Of a DNA stretch of 64,000 nucleotides, positions 24,339-33,882 are shown piece after piece. The notes under the pieces were generated by a model. That model made no database searches, was not told the origin of the DNA, and was given only the letters and a program-made list of their open reading frames with translations. Both the position numbers and the translations under genes were made by a program. The DNA is from Leptospira terpstrae serovar Hualin str. LT 11-33 = ATCC 700639. Its GTDB lineage: Bacteria; Spirochaetota; Leptospiria; Leptospirales; Leptospiraceae. The DNA lies in the NCBI RefSeq assembly GCF_000332495.1, contig NZ_AOGW02000010.1, positions 682,001-746,000 of the forward strand. The letters run 5' to 3'. Within the stretch, counting starts at the first letter, position 1. Each line of letters starts with the position of its first letter.

Positions 24339-26948
24339 ATGGGATTGGAACTTACAGACCAAATATTGATCCATACAATTCTGGAACAATCGGTCAATGC
24401 CATTGTGATTACCGATTTAGAAGGAATCCTACAATATGTAAATCCATCTTTTGTCTCTCTTTGGGGATACAATCATTCCAGTGAAATTGTTGGCAAAGAT
24501 GCAGCCGAATTCCTCGAAGATACAATAAAAGCAAAGCAGATCCTTTCCGAACTAAAAACCGGTTCCCGTTGGGAGGGCGAATTATGTGCAAAAAGAAAAA
24601 ATGGTTCTAGTTTTGAAATTCAAGTAAGTGCTTATAGTTCCAAAGATAAACAGGGAAACACCACTTACCTACTTGCAACTTTTGCGGACCAAACCAAATC
24701 CAAAGAACTGGAACGATATGCAAAAGAACGAGAAATTTACTTTTCACAAATTTTAGATTCCATCACTGATTTGGTTTTTTGTAAAAATCAAAAACTACAA
24801 GTCACTTACGTAAATAAAGCATGTGCGGATTTTTATGGCCTATCGAAACAGGAACTCATAGGAATCCAAGATGTATCCTACAACGAAGAAGAATTCACAA
24901 AAGCTTACAATGCAGAAGACCGAAAAGTTTTTGAAACAGGTGAAACAAGTTACGTGAGAAGAGAACCAAACCTTGGCTCTCGTGGGATTACAAAAATTTT
25001 AGAAACAGTTAAAAATCCAATCCTAGATGGTAATGGCAAAATCAAAGAAATTGTCGGTGTTTCTCGAGATATTACGGAAACTCTAGCTTTAGAAGACCGC
25101 CTTCGTTTGGTGACAGAAATCACTTCTGATTATATTTACACAGCAAAGATTGAAAATGGAGATATTATCGCAGAATGGAGTTCTAAAGATTTAGCCACTA
25201 CCTCGGGTTATTCCATAGAAGAAATAGGAAAGTTAGGTGGCTGGTTTAACGTGATCCTAAAAGAGGATATCTCCATTATTGCTCTCCGGATGGGACAGAT
25301 TTTGAAGGGAGAAACAGGTGTGATTGAATACCGCATCCGTACAAAATCCGGAAAAATCAAATGGTTACGCGATTATACGAAACCCATAATGGATGAAAAT
25401 GGTATTGTTATTTCCGTCATTGGTGCCGCTAAAGACATTACGATGGAAAAGGAAACAGAATTAAAATTCCAAATCAGTAGCCAAAGATACCAAGCGGCAA
25501 TGAATTCTGCCTTAGAAGCCATTTACTTTTTAGAAACCTCAAAAAACAAAGAAGGCGATATCATAGACTTTATCATTTCCGATGTGAACAAAAAAGCAGA
25601 GGAACAACTCGGAATGAAAAAAGAAGATTTGTTAGGTAAAGGGATCTGCCAACTTTTTCCAGTCAACCTTGAAAATGGTTTTTTCGATGACTACAAAAAA
25701 GTTGTAGAAACAAACATTCCCATGGAACAAGAATTCCAAATCCCGGGCAATTACAGAGCCCCTGGTTATTATTTCCACCAAGTCATACCAACTAACGATG
25801 GAATTGTGATACAAACGAGAGATATCTCTGACAGAAAAAGAATGGAAGAATTACTTCTTCGAACAAACCGACTAGCAAAGGTGGGAAGTTTTGATTACGA
25901 TCTAATAGAAAAACAAATTACTCTTTCGCAAGTAGCCACAGAAATTCTTGTACAAACATCAAAACAAATCAAAAATGTGGACTTAAGTTTTTTTGGATCC
26001 AAAGAATTTGGCCCCATTCTAAAACAAAAAGAAATTCACTGCATCCAAACTAAAGAAACCTTTGATTTGGAATGTTTAGTAAAAATAAGTTCAGGCAATG
26101 AATTTTGGATTCGGATCATTGCCACACCGAAGTTTTCAGAAGAAACCTGTGTCGGATTCTACGGCGCCATCCAAAACATTCATGACGAAAAACTGATCCA
26201 AGAATCCTTATTTGACAAAGAGACTTTACTCCTCACAAAAAATCGAGAGTTAGAATCCTTGATCCAAGTAACAAACAAACAGAACGAAAGACTAAAAGAA
26301 TATACTTACATTACTTCTCATAATCTACGAGCACCTATCGCCAACTTAATGAGCCTTACTGCCATGTTAAAAGAAAACCCAGCCAATACTGAACTTCTGG
26401 GTCTTATTGAGTCCTCGTCTTATCAACTGGACCAAATCATTCGTAACTTAAACGAATTATTGAATATTGAAAAAGATACAAAAGAACTTCCTAAATCAAA
26501 TATTTTGATAAAAGAAAGTATCGAAGCTCAGATTCTAGTATTAAAAAATGGAGCAGATCGGGAAATAGAATTCACAAACAATTTACCAGAAGGTATGAAG
26601 CTTCTCGGTTTCCAGGCCTATTTCGATAGCATCATCAACAATATTCTCACCAATGCAATCAAATACTCGAAACCAGACGAGGTTTGCAAAATCTCAATTG
26701 CTTATGAAGAATCAAAAGAATTCTTGAAGATCGCCATAGTGGACAATGGACTTGGCATCGATTTGAATCGCCATGGTCACAAACTGTTCAAAATGAACTT
26801 CCGATTACGCCAGGACATCGATGGAAAAGGTATGGGATTATTCCTTGCAAAACACCAAATTGAATCCATGAACGGTTCAATTGAAGTCACAAGTGTTCTT
26901 GGGAATGGCTCCACTTTTTTCCTAACCTTTCCTAAAAACCTAATTTGA
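24339..26948 (+). CDS. Multi-PAS sensor histidine kinase
   Basis: This is a cytoplasmic sensor kinase with no membrane segment. About five PAS domains are visible in the first ~630 of 869 residues: starts near 12 (ILEQSVNAIVITDLEGILQY), 130, 255, 385 and 505, with typical ends such as VGVSRDITETL, IGAAKDITMEKE and IQTRDISDRKRMEE. A coiled linker leads to the phosphoacceptor helix EYTYITSHNLRAPIANLMSL. The ATPase has N-box NNILTNAIKYS, DNGLGIDLNRHGHKLF and GKGMGLFLAKHQIESM. No response regulator is adjacent. Its 3' end overlaps the convergent patatin gene by 9 bases. Confidence 0.94.
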   Translation: MGLELTDQILIHTILEQSVNAIVITDLEGILQYVNPSFVSLWGYNHSSEIVGKDAAEFLEDTIKAKQILSELKTGSRWEGELCAKRKNGSSFEIQVSAYSSKDKQGNTTYLLATFADQTKSKELERYAKEREIYFSQILDSITDLVFCKNQKLQVTYVNKACADFYGLSKQELIGIQDVSYNEEEFTKAYNAEDRKVFETGETSYVRREPNLGSRGITKILETVKNPILDGNGKIKEIVGVSRDITETLALEDRLRLVTEITSDYIYTAKIENGDIIAEWSSKDLATTSGYSIEEIGKLGGWFNVILKEDISIIALRMGQILKGETGVIEYRIRTKSGKIKWLRDYTKPIMDENGIVISVIGAAKDITMEKETELKFQISSQRYQAAMNSALEAIYFLETSKNKEGDIIDFIISDVNKKAEEQLGMKKEDLLGKGICQLFPVNLENGFFDDYKKVVETNIPMEQEFQIPGNYRAPGYYFHQVIPTNDGIVIQTRDISDRKRMEELLLRTNRLAKVGSFDYDLIEKQITLSQVATEILVQTSKQIKNVDLSFFGSKEFGPILKQKEIHCIQTKETFDLECLVKISSGNEFWIRIIATPKFSEETCVGFYGAIQNIHDEKLIQESLFDKETLLLTKNRELESLIQVTNKQNERLKEYTYITSHNLRAPIANLMSLTAMLKENPANTELLGLIESSSYQLDQIIRNLNELLNIEKDTKELPKSNILIKESIEAQILVLKNGADREIEFTNNLPEGMKLLGFQAYFDSIINNILTNAIKYSKPDEVCKISIAYEESKEFLKIAIVDNGLGIDLNRHGHKLFKMNFRLRQDIDGKGMGLFLAKHQIESMNGSIEVTSVLGNGSTFFLTFPKNLI

Positions 26949-27839
26949 ACGGCTTTTGACAGTAAAGGAGAGTTTGGCATCTTCATACCCTTGTTGTAAA
27001 AGTATTTCTGCCTGGTCTTTTTTGAAATTCAATATACTACCTAAACCTAACATTTGCTTGGGTGCGATGACAGAAATATTGGCATGATTGAATTGTGTTC
27101 GTAAACCTAGGAAAAAATTTTCGATCGATGTGAGTCCTTTCATCACTGCTTTTCTGTATTCCAAACCCTGTTCTACACTTCTGTAAGAACCAAGTAGATA
27201 CAATTCAAACAATCGTTCTAAGGCTTCGTCTTTTGTTTCCGGAGCTTCCATCATTGGTGTTCCCCCCACAGGTGAAAGAAGAACTACAACAATTTCAGAA
27301 GCTTCATGTGTTAAGGCAGGAAGGATCGGAGTGTTTGCCATCACTCCCCCATCCCAGTAAGGTTCTCCATCAATCATCTGCCATGGAAACACCATCGGAA
27401 TCGCAGAGGAAGCTAAGATATGTTCAATTTGTAAATGGGGATTTTCGAAAAACTTTAACTCTGATGTTAAAATGTTCACAGCAGATATGATAACTTTAGT
27501 TTTTGATTCATTGAGAGTAGTAAAATCTAAGTTCTCATGAATGAATTTTTTTAATGGATAGGTTTCCACAAGCGGATAGTATTTTCTTCGGAAAAGTCCC
27601 TTTAACATATTCCAAATAGAATAACGCATGATATTTTTTTGATTGAGCCTAAGCCATAATTCGGATAATTTACTCGAATTCATTCCTGCACCAATGGCAC
27701 ATGCATTAATCGCACCTACCGATGTTCCACAAATGATATCCGGTTTCCAATGGATATCTTCTAAATACCGCAAAACACCTGCTTGGTAAGCACCTCTGGC
27801 ACCACCTCCCGATAAAACAAGAGCTCTTTTTTTACCCAT
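26940..27839 (-). CDS. Patatin-like phospholipase
   Basis: This is a lipid acyl hydrolase with a Ser-Asp dyad. In 299 residues: the oxyanion loop LSGGGARGAYQAGVL (10-24), the nucleophile elbow CGTSVGAINA (Ser40) and the catalytic Asp in EPYWDGGVMANTP near 165. No signal peptide or membrane helix is seen, so it acts in the cytoplasm or at the inner membrane face. It follows the NlpC/P60 gene by one base and is the last gene of a minus-strand run that also holds a second patatin. Confidence 0.93.
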   Translation of the reverse strand: MGKKRALVLSGGGARGAYQAGVLRYLEDIHWKPDIICGTSVGAINACAIGAGMNSSKLSELWLRLNQKNIMRYSIWNMLKGLFRRKYYPLVETYPLKKFIHENLDFTTLNESKTKVIISAVNILTSELKFFENPHLQIEHILASSAIPMVFPWQMIDGEPYWDGGVMANTPILPALTHEASEIVVVLLSPVGGTPMMEAPETKDEALERLFELYLLGSYRSVEQGLEYRKAVMKGLTSIENFFLGLRTQFNHANISVIAPKQMLGLGSILNFKKDQAEILLQQGYEDAKLSFTVKSRSN

Positions 27840-27840
27840 T

Positions 27841-29088
27841 TTAGTTTCCTCCTGTAAAAATGTCGCGACCCGTTACGTATCTTTCCTTCCACCACTTTTC
27901 ATTTAAGGACTGGATGACAACTCCACGGCTTGTTGAGGCATGAATAAAATTTCCATTCTCTAAAACCATTCCTACATGTGTGATTTTGTTTGTGTTTGAA
28001 GAAGCTGAAAAAAATACCAAATTGCCGATCTGTTGTTTTTCTCTCGTGACTGATTTTCCTATTTGAGCTTGGTCTCTGGCAGACCTTGGAATCATCCGTT
28101 CATTCATTCCAATCTTTGGATCAGTAAGAATCGATTTTGTAAGTCCAGAACAATCCACACCGCGTTTGGAATAACCTCCATAAAGATAGGGAGTTCCAAT
28201 CCATTGGCGACCGACAGTATCCACTAACTTACGTTTGTCCTTTTCTCCACTACTTATGGGTGGAAGATTATTTTGTTCTTCTAAAAATATTAAGTTAGGG
28301 TCTAACTTTGGTCTTTCTTTCGTGACCCAATCCCCTTGTTCATTCCAGATGATTTCTGTTCGTCTTTCTGATTTTTGAAAATCTTCCTTAAGCTTTGCAG
28401 GTGCTAACAATGCAATTGTATCCGCCTTTACCATTTCCCAATGTTTTTCTTCTATCTTCAGTTTTTCACTGGCAAACCATTCATTAAAAAATTTTATCCG
28501 TTTTTCTTCTGTTAAGTTTTGAATCTGTTTAGGCAATACTGATTCCAATCGTTTTAGAGTAACACCAGGATTTTCTTCCTTTTTCCTAGAAAGAAGAACC
28601 AAACGACCAGAAACAAAAACAGAAGCTCCACTCCATTGTTTTAATTTTGCAATACGAAGGATTTCTGAAACGGTATCGTCGGGAAGTTTTGAAGCGGCCA
28701 TTTCCTTAAAAAACTTACCTAAATACGGAATGTCTTTTTTACTTGGTTTGGTTGTGATAAAATAAGGAATTAATTCTTCTGTTTCTTCCCAAGTGAATCC
28801 ATAATCGGAAAGGATCACAAACCTTTCTACTTCTTCAGCAAATTCAGGAGCAGGCATAGATTCAATTGCCGCCCATACACGTAAAGATTTTACGATCTCT
28901 TTTACAGAGGTATCATTTGCCCGGTCTCCCAAACGTTTACGAATCTCATTTCGGATCAGAAGGGATTCTTGTTTGTTATACACAGACTCAACTAACGAAT
29001 CTAAGTTTTGTGCAGATAGGGAATTTGCAACAAGTAAGAAAAGAGAAAAAGCCACTAACGGAAAAACAGCCATACGAAAAACAAACAT
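27841..29088 (-). CDS. NlpC/P60 cell-wall hydrolase, secreted
   Basis: This is an exported peptidoglycan endopeptidase. The signal peptide (VAFSLFLLVANSLSAQ) is followed by a ~270-residue helical region of unknown role. The C-terminal NlpC/P60 domain (about 285-412) has the catalytic Cys in GGYSKRGVDCSGLTKSIL, His in KITHVGMVLENGNF and a third polar residue in FIHASTSRGVV. Either ATG 29088 or 29073 could be the start; both keep the signal. It sits between two patatin genes on the same strand. Confidence 0.92.
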   Translation of the reverse strand: MFVFRMAVFPLVAFSLFLLVANSLSAQNLDSLVESVYNKQESLLIRNEIRKRLGDRANDTSVKEIVKSLRVWAAIESMPAPEFAEEVERFVILSDYGFTWEETEELIPYFITTKPSKKDIPYLGKFFKEMAASKLPDDTVSEILRIAKLKQWSGASVFVSGRLVLLSRKKEENPGVTLKRLESVLPKQIQNLTEEKRIKFFNEWFASEKLKIEEKHWEMVKADTIALLAPAKLKEDFQKSERRTEIIWNEQGDWVTKERPKLDPNLIFLEEQNNLPPISSGEKDKRKLVDTVGRQWIGTPYLYGGYSKRGVDCSGLTKSILTDPKIGMNERMIPRSARDQAQIGKSVTREKQQIGNLVFFSASSNTNKITHVGMVLENGNFIHASTSRGVVIQSLNEKWWKERYVTGRDIFTGGN

Positions 29089-29112
29089 ACTTTGTATGAT
29101 AGTCGATTGTAT

Positions 29113-31020
29113 TTATTGTAAAGTAGGATTTAGAAATTTCTCTCGACTCCGAATGATTTTATCAATGGAAGAAATATAACCTAATTCAATCAATCGTTCA
29201 TAAGCAAACCAATCCAGTAGACCGAAGTTATTGGTGGGAATTTGTAAAAACAAATCAGAAATTTTTTCTGTTTGGCGTATCCTATCCCTACTTGAGGCAA
29301 GGATGGACCTGATGATGATATCTCCAATAGGTGGAAACTTAGGCCGAAGGATTTCATTGAAATTAATTAAGTTTGTAATTTGTGTCAAAGGATTTGTCAT
29401 TACCCCGGGATTTGTTTTATCAAAATAGGCACAAAGTTCTTTATCTTGGTCAGGATAAATATCTCCAAAGACATCTACAGAAATCACCTTTCCTACTCCT
29501 CGTTCTTTTAAAGCAATTCCAGGAACATTGTCCAATACCCCTCCGTCAACATAGACAACTCCATCATCAATTAAGGGGGGAACAATTCCTGGAATGGAAG
29601 TACTGGCACGAATGGCCTTCCACAAATCCCCTTTATCATGGACATGAATTTCAGAATGGGATAAGTCCGTCGAAATAGAGTAATAGGGAATCCATAAATC
29701 TTCTATTTGAATAGTACCAAAAAACTGACGAATAGCTTCTGTATACTTTTTTCCCGTTGTTAAGGAAAGAACGGGAACCGTATATTCATTTAACAGGTCT
29801 TTTGTGACCCAAAAGGCTTTTGCTTTTTCTTTACTTCCACTACTAGTTTCTCCCATAGCAATGAGTGCAGCAAAAATAGAGCCCGCACTGGTTCCAGAAA
29901 CCATATCAATGGGAATTTGATTTTCTTCTAAAGCAGAAAGAACTCCTAAATGTGCAAAACCTTTGGCACCTCCTCCTCCGAGTGCAAGTCCGATTGATTT
30001 ACCGAGTAAACCACGTCCAAGTCTTTCCCAAGTATCAAGCCGATCAAAATGCACATGGAAATGACGATTGAATTTTCTTTTTTGCAAATGCCGAATGGTT
30101 CCGGGAACCACAGCCACTGGGTCTGGTTGAAGAAGGACCAAAACTTGCGTTCGATTCTTCAATTGTTTTTGAATCAAAAGGGATTCTAGGTGGATACAAT
30201 CTGGTGCATCGTTTGCATCTTTAATAAACAGAAGTGAATCGGATTGGCGCAAAGCACGCTCTGTCCAAGTTGAAATAGATTTGTTATCATCTAAAAGATA
30301 AAATACAAAATCATACTCAGCTTCTAACTGTGAAAAAAAACGGATGATCCAAGGTTCCCTTTCCACTTCATCTAACGATTGCAATTCAGTTGTTCTTTCT
30401 AAAAAAATCGTTTCATCTATAACACAAAATGATCCATACCGAAGGAGTACAAGGCCAATTCGGTGAATGATTTCATCTAAAGTTTCTTTGGGAAATGAAC
30501 TGAGAATAGAAAATGTTTTAGGAACTGGAACAAATCCTTTGCTATCCGTTTTGGCATGGGCCAAACGTTCCGCTATGATTTTTGTGATTTGTAAAAGACT
30601 ATCGGGGTATTTTAAAAGTATGGAGAGAGCTACCTCTCTTGGAACTCGAATGAGTTCTGAATCTCGAATGGCTTTTACAGTTGCCGAACGTTTTTCTCCT
30701 GTGAATAAACTAAGCTCTCCTATGATATCAAGTCGTTTGAATTCTCCGACATCACGCACAGTCCCATCCGCTGCACGTTTTTCATACCGAAGTTTACCTG
30801 CTGCAAGTATGTATAAATCACTTCCTTCGGAGTTTTCCTCAAACAAAACCTCACCACCCGCTAAAAATTCCCTGACTGTATTTTCCTTCATTTCGCGAAG
30901 TACAGTATGAGGTAAATTTTTGAAAAGGTCTGCCAAAGTCAGATACTGTGCCAATGCAGGATGTTTGGAGATTCGAATACGTTTCACTCCTTTTGTTTTA
31001 CTAAATAAATCAAAAAACAC
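29113..31020 (-). CDS. Cyclic-nucleotide-binding patatin (NTE-like phospholipase)
   Basis: The 635-residue protein has a cNMP-binding domain (about 25-145: FLAGGEVLFEENSEGSDLYI and FKRLDIIGELSLFTGEKRSATV, the phosphate-binding cassette), a middle region (about 165-340) and a patatin domain (about 350-530). The patatin domain shows LALGGGGAKGFAHLGVLSAL, nucleophile GTSAGS and VYVDGGVLDNVPG. This is the domain order of bacterial neuropathy-target-esterase relatives. Activity may respond to a cyclic nucleotide; a CHASE2 cyclase is encoded ~9 kb away, but a link is only suggested. Confidence 0.94.
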   Translation of the reverse strand: MFFDLFSKTKGVKRIRISKHPALAQYLTLADLFKNLPHTVLREMKENTVREFLAGGEVLFEENSEGSDLYILAAGKLRYEKRAADGTVRDVGEFKRLDIIGELSLFTGEKRSATVKAIRDSELIRVPREVALSILLKYPDSLLQITKIIAERLAHAKTDSKGFVPVPKTFSILSSFPKETLDEIIHRIGLVLLRYGSFCVIDETIFLERTTELQSLDEVEREPWIIRFFSQLEAEYDFVFYLLDDNKSISTWTERALRQSDSLLFIKDANDAPDCIHLESLLIQKQLKNRTQVLVLLQPDPVAVVPGTIRHLQKRKFNRHFHVHFDRLDTWERLGRGLLGKSIGLALGGGGAKGFAHLGVLSALEENQIPIDMVSGTSAGSIFAALIAMGETSSGSKEKAKAFWVTKDLLNEYTVPVLSLTTGKKYTEAIRQFFGTIQIEDLWIPYYSISTDLSHSEIHVHDKGDLWKAIRASTSIPGIVPPLIDDGVVYVDGGVLDNVPGIALKERGVGKVISVDVFGDIYPDQDKELCAYFDKTNPGVMTNPLTQITNLINFNEILRPKFPPIGDIIIRSILASSRDRIRQTEKISDLFLQIPTNNFGLLDWFAYERLIELGYISSIDKIIRSREKFLNPTLQ

Positions 31021-31143
31021 AACCTCCTTTTCTTTTTTTCAATTCACATTCACTCAATCAAAGATAGAAAGCAAGTGGTATCAAAACAAAAGAGTTGTCG
31101 CCAAACGGATGGGATCCTAAAGATTGGAAGTGGAACGGATACG

Positions 31144-31743
31144 ATGATTGCAAGTTTACGCGGAAAATTAATTCAACTAGAAATGGACCATCTTGTCCTA
31201 GATGTAGCCGGTGTTGGTTATGAAGTTCACATCCCTTTTCCCTTACATTTAGAATGTAAAGAGAAAATGAAAGAAGAGATCTTTTTACATATATTTCACT
31301 CCATCACAGACAGGGGGGAAAGGCTTTTTGGATTTTCCACAAGAAAGGATAGAGAACTTTTCCAACTCATCAAATCACTCCATGGGATTGGTGAGTTAAC
31401 GGCACTTAAAATCTTATCCTTTTTCCAAGCAGATGATTTGTACAAAATTGCGAAAGAAGATGACCGCAAGACTTTGGAAAAAATTCCCAAGGTCAAAGGC
31501 AAAACTTCAGAAAAAATTCTTTTTGAAATCAAACAAAACTTAAAAAAACTAGAAATGTTTCTAAATGATGAATCTACAAAAACAGATTCAGAAGATAGAG
31601 AAACAGACTTGGCCACTCTTGCCCTCATCCAACTTGGTTTTGATGAAAAAACAGCCACAAAACAAGTAGCAGACGCCAAGAAACTGAACCCCGGTTATAC
31701 GGCTTCAGAAATAGTAAAACAAGTCATTACAGGAACCAGGTAG
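31144..31743 (+). CDS. ruvA: Holliday junction branch-migration complex subunit RuvA
   Basis: RuvA binds Holliday junctions and guides the RuvB motor. The 199-residue product has the OB domain (MIASLRGKLIQLEMDHLVLD, VAGVGYEVHIP), two helix-hairpin-helix motifs (LIKSLHGIGELTALKIL and LEKIPKVKGKTSEKILFEI) and the C-terminal RuvB-binding helices (LALIQLGFDEKTATKQV). The ATG at 31144 gives the standard N terminus; the open frame extends upstream to a GTG at 31075 without family support. ruvC and ruvB are not next to it. Confidence 0.96.
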   Translation: MIASLRGKLIQLEMDHLVLDVAGVGYEVHIPFPLHLECKEKMKEEIFLHIFHSITDRGERLFGFSTRKDRELFQLIKSLHGIGELTALKILSFFQADDLYKIAKEDDRKTLEKIPKVKGKTSEKILFEIKQNLKKLEMFLNDESTKTDSEDRETDLATLALIQLGFDEKTATKQVADAKKLNPGYTASEIVKQVITGTR

Positions 31744-31744
31744 T

Positions 31745-32338
31745 TCAAAACATACGGAGGAGATACCAATTCCCCTCCCATTTGATAAAACTGGGATTGA
31801 TCAAATACCGTTCCAATTTTGGATTTTCAGCAAATCGAAACCGAACTTCCACTTCTTCGCTAGAGCCCACATAAAAATCAGCCCATACTTTTTTTGCTGA
31901 TAAAAAAACTTCTCTGACTGTTAGGTTTCCCAAACTTCCTTTTTTATGGTCCAACTTTTTAGAATCAAAGTAATAGATTTCAAAGTAACCATTGGGACTA
32001 GCGAGGTCCTTTTCAACTTCTAATAAGGTCCAATACCCTTTGGCATCTACAAACAAACCTTTTTCTGGATGGATGAGACTCGGTAGATGGGAAAAAGATC
32101 GAGCACAAAGATCACCAAGTAATACTTTTAATACACTTAAAAGATATGTCTGGTCAAATTTAGAAAGTGAGGTTCCGTAAACCGTTCCAAGGGATAGTGA
32201 GATGGGGCAACCAATTTCTTTGGTTGGAACTTCGGAAGAAAAACCAGTTTCTACGGATGGCCCTTCTTGTTTTTTTAATTGGCAATTGAATAGAATACCA
32301 AGGATGAGAAAAAAAAATAAATTTGGTTTTAGATGCAT
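31745..32338 (-). CDS. Putative lipoprotein
   Basis: The start is the ATG at 32338, overlapping the preceding stop as TGATG, so translation is coupled. The product (197 residues) starts MHLKPNLFFFLILGILFNC, a lipoprotein signal with Cys at 19. The mature domain has a Cys pair (IGCPISLSLG, LLGDLCARSF) and a C-terminal alpha+beta part (FYVGSSEEVEVRFRFAENPK) that could be NTF2-like; this is a guess. It ends one base from ruvA's stop on the other strand. Confidence 0.82.
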   Translation of the reverse strand: MHLKPNLFFFLILGILFNCQLKKQEGPSVETGFSSEVPTKEIGCPISLSLGTVYGTSLSKFDQTYLLSVLKVLLGDLCARSFSHLPSLIHPEKGLFVDAKGYWTLLEVEKDLASPNGYFEIYYFDSKKLDHKKGSLGNLTVREVFLSAKKVWADFYVGSSEEVEVRFRFAENPKLERYLINPSFIKWEGNWYLLRMF

Positions 32339-33882
32339 CACATTGTTTTGTTGAGTAAGTCCTCAAACAAATCTCCGCTGTACATCTCGAGAGCTCCATT
32401 ACTGGCAGCGATGATTTTTTTTCCTGCTTCCGTCACATCAAAGTTTCCAATGACAAATCCTTTCGTGGCACCTAACTCTTCCATTTGGTTTGTCATCTCA
32501 CGAAGAAATACATCTGATACCTTAGCATCTTTCCATTTACGAACTCGGAAGAGTGCTCTTTTGTTGACATCTTCTTTAGAGGATGCGAGTAAATTCACTC
32601 CATCTGCCTCAGGATTGGACATTTCTTTGGTAACACGGTAACCCATGCTCATCACCATTCGAGTGGCTTGGTTCTTAAAATTGGTGCCAGGCAAGCTGAT
32701 GAATTTTTCAAATTTATCCAAACCTAACATATCTAATTTTGATGTTAGTTTTTTACCACTATCGTCTACCATACCTTTGATATTGAAAGGTTTAGAAGAA
32801 CGCATTCCACTTAGTTCGAAGTATCTAGAATTTGGAAATAAATTGACAGATAGTAAATTAAGTTCACGAGTGAGATCATACTCATGAGTTAAAGAATCTA
32901 CAGTTCCAGTACCTCGTTCCAATCTGTATTTTAAATTGGCGAGGGCCACCACATCTGGATCATCTAATCTTTCCGCTTCCGCTTCAATTAAATATTCGGA
33001 AGCATCATCCAATCGACCCATATACACAGTAATCATGGCAAAATGAATACTACATTCAATGATTTCACTTTGCCATGCATTGAGCCTTGCCATTTCCAAA
33101 CAAAGTCTTCCATACTTCAAAGCTTCAGGAAAGTTTTGCATAAGAATGGCTTCAGTCATTAAAAACTGAAAGAGAGTGAAACGGACAAATTCATCTTCGA
33201 TCTGTTCGCTTATAGCCACTGCAGTTTTCACTGCTTCTTTATGTTTGTTTTCGCGAGAAAGAGAAAGGGCATATAAAAAACCTGAGACTGGAGACTTCTC
33301 TAATTTGTATGCCTTTTCAAAATAATCCCTTTCCTTTCCACCACCGGTGACACCAGAAATCACTCCCCGAGCAATGAAGTATGAAGAAAGATTGATTTTT
33401 TCTTCTGGAATCCGAGAGAAAAAATGTTCAGCGATTTTGAACTCTTTTTGTCCCAGTGCCATAAATCCCAATCGAAGGCAGGCTATGGGGTTGGAACGGT
33501 CCGCCTGGAGGGTGTCCAAATAGTGAAAGAAGGCTTCTTCAAAAAAATCTTTGTTATAATAAATATCAGCAATACGGTTGGAAACAGTTACGGAATCGAT
33601 TTCCTTTGTATACCGATTGTTCTTTTTGATGATTTCGAGGTGTTTTGCCTCGTTTAAGGGATCATTCTCCATGGCATAGATCTTTGCCATGACATAGTGG
33701 CCATAAGGGTTTTGGTGGTCTTCTTCGAGTTTTTCCCGTACAAGGGCCCTTGCGTCCAAAAAATTCCCAAGAGTGGCAAGACTTAAGGCCTTGGCATAAC
33801 TATCTCTTCTCTGCCCGACAATGAAGGTCAAGAGAAACCCGAGCATAATCACTGCTGCTCCCACAAAGATAAAAAATGCCAA
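32338..33882 (-). CDS. Membrane-anchored TPR protein with a Mrr-like C-terminal domain
   Basis: An N-terminal helix (about 2-24, [20 protein letters not shown]) anchors the 514-residue protein. Residues 30-330 are tetratricopeptide-like helix pairs (ALSLATLGNFLDARALVREK, YIADIYYNKDFFEEAFFHYL-type units). Residues ~395-510 resemble the Mrr endonuclease-like fold (GTNFKNQATRMVMSMGYRVT, GATKGFVIGNFDVTEAGKKI). The catalytic D...(Q/E)xK pattern is degraded: the strand normally carrying QxK reads LFRVRKW. I infer a non-nucleolytic, perhaps nucleic-acid or protein-binding domain. The 3' end overlaps the lipoprotein gene. Its 5' end overlaps the divergent permease gene by 7 bases. Confidence 0.82.
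   Translation of the reverse strand: MAFFIFVGAAVIMLGFLLTFIVGQRRDSYAKALSLATLGNFLDARALVREKLEEDHQNPYGHYVMAKIYAMENDPLNEAKHLEIIKKNNRYTKEIDSVTVSNRIADIYYNKDFFEEAFFHYLDTLQADRSNPIACLRLGFMALGQKEFKIAEHFFSRIPEEKINLSSYFIARGVISGVTGGGKERDYFEKAYKLEKSPVSGFLYALSLSRENKHKEAVKTAVAISEQIEDEFVRFTLFQFLMTEAILMQNFPEALKYGRLCLEMARLNAWQSEIIECSIHFAMITVYMGRLDDASEYLIEAEAERLDDPDVVALANLKYRLERGTGTVDSLTHEYDLTRELNLLSVNLFPNSRYFELSGMRSSKPFNIKGMVDDSGKKLTSKLDMLGLDKFEKFISLPGTNFKNQATRMVMSMGYRVTKEMSNPEADGVNLLASSKEDVNKRALFRVRKWKDAKVSDVFLREMTNQMEELGATKGFVIGNFDVTEAGKKIIAASNGALEMYSGDLFEDLLNKTM

Noticed and set aside
32338..33882. Active restriction endonuclease or defence island
   Set aside because: The Mrr-like domain lacks the catalytic QxK, the protein is membrane-anchored, and no methylase or other defence gene lies nearby; ruvA and transport genes flank it.
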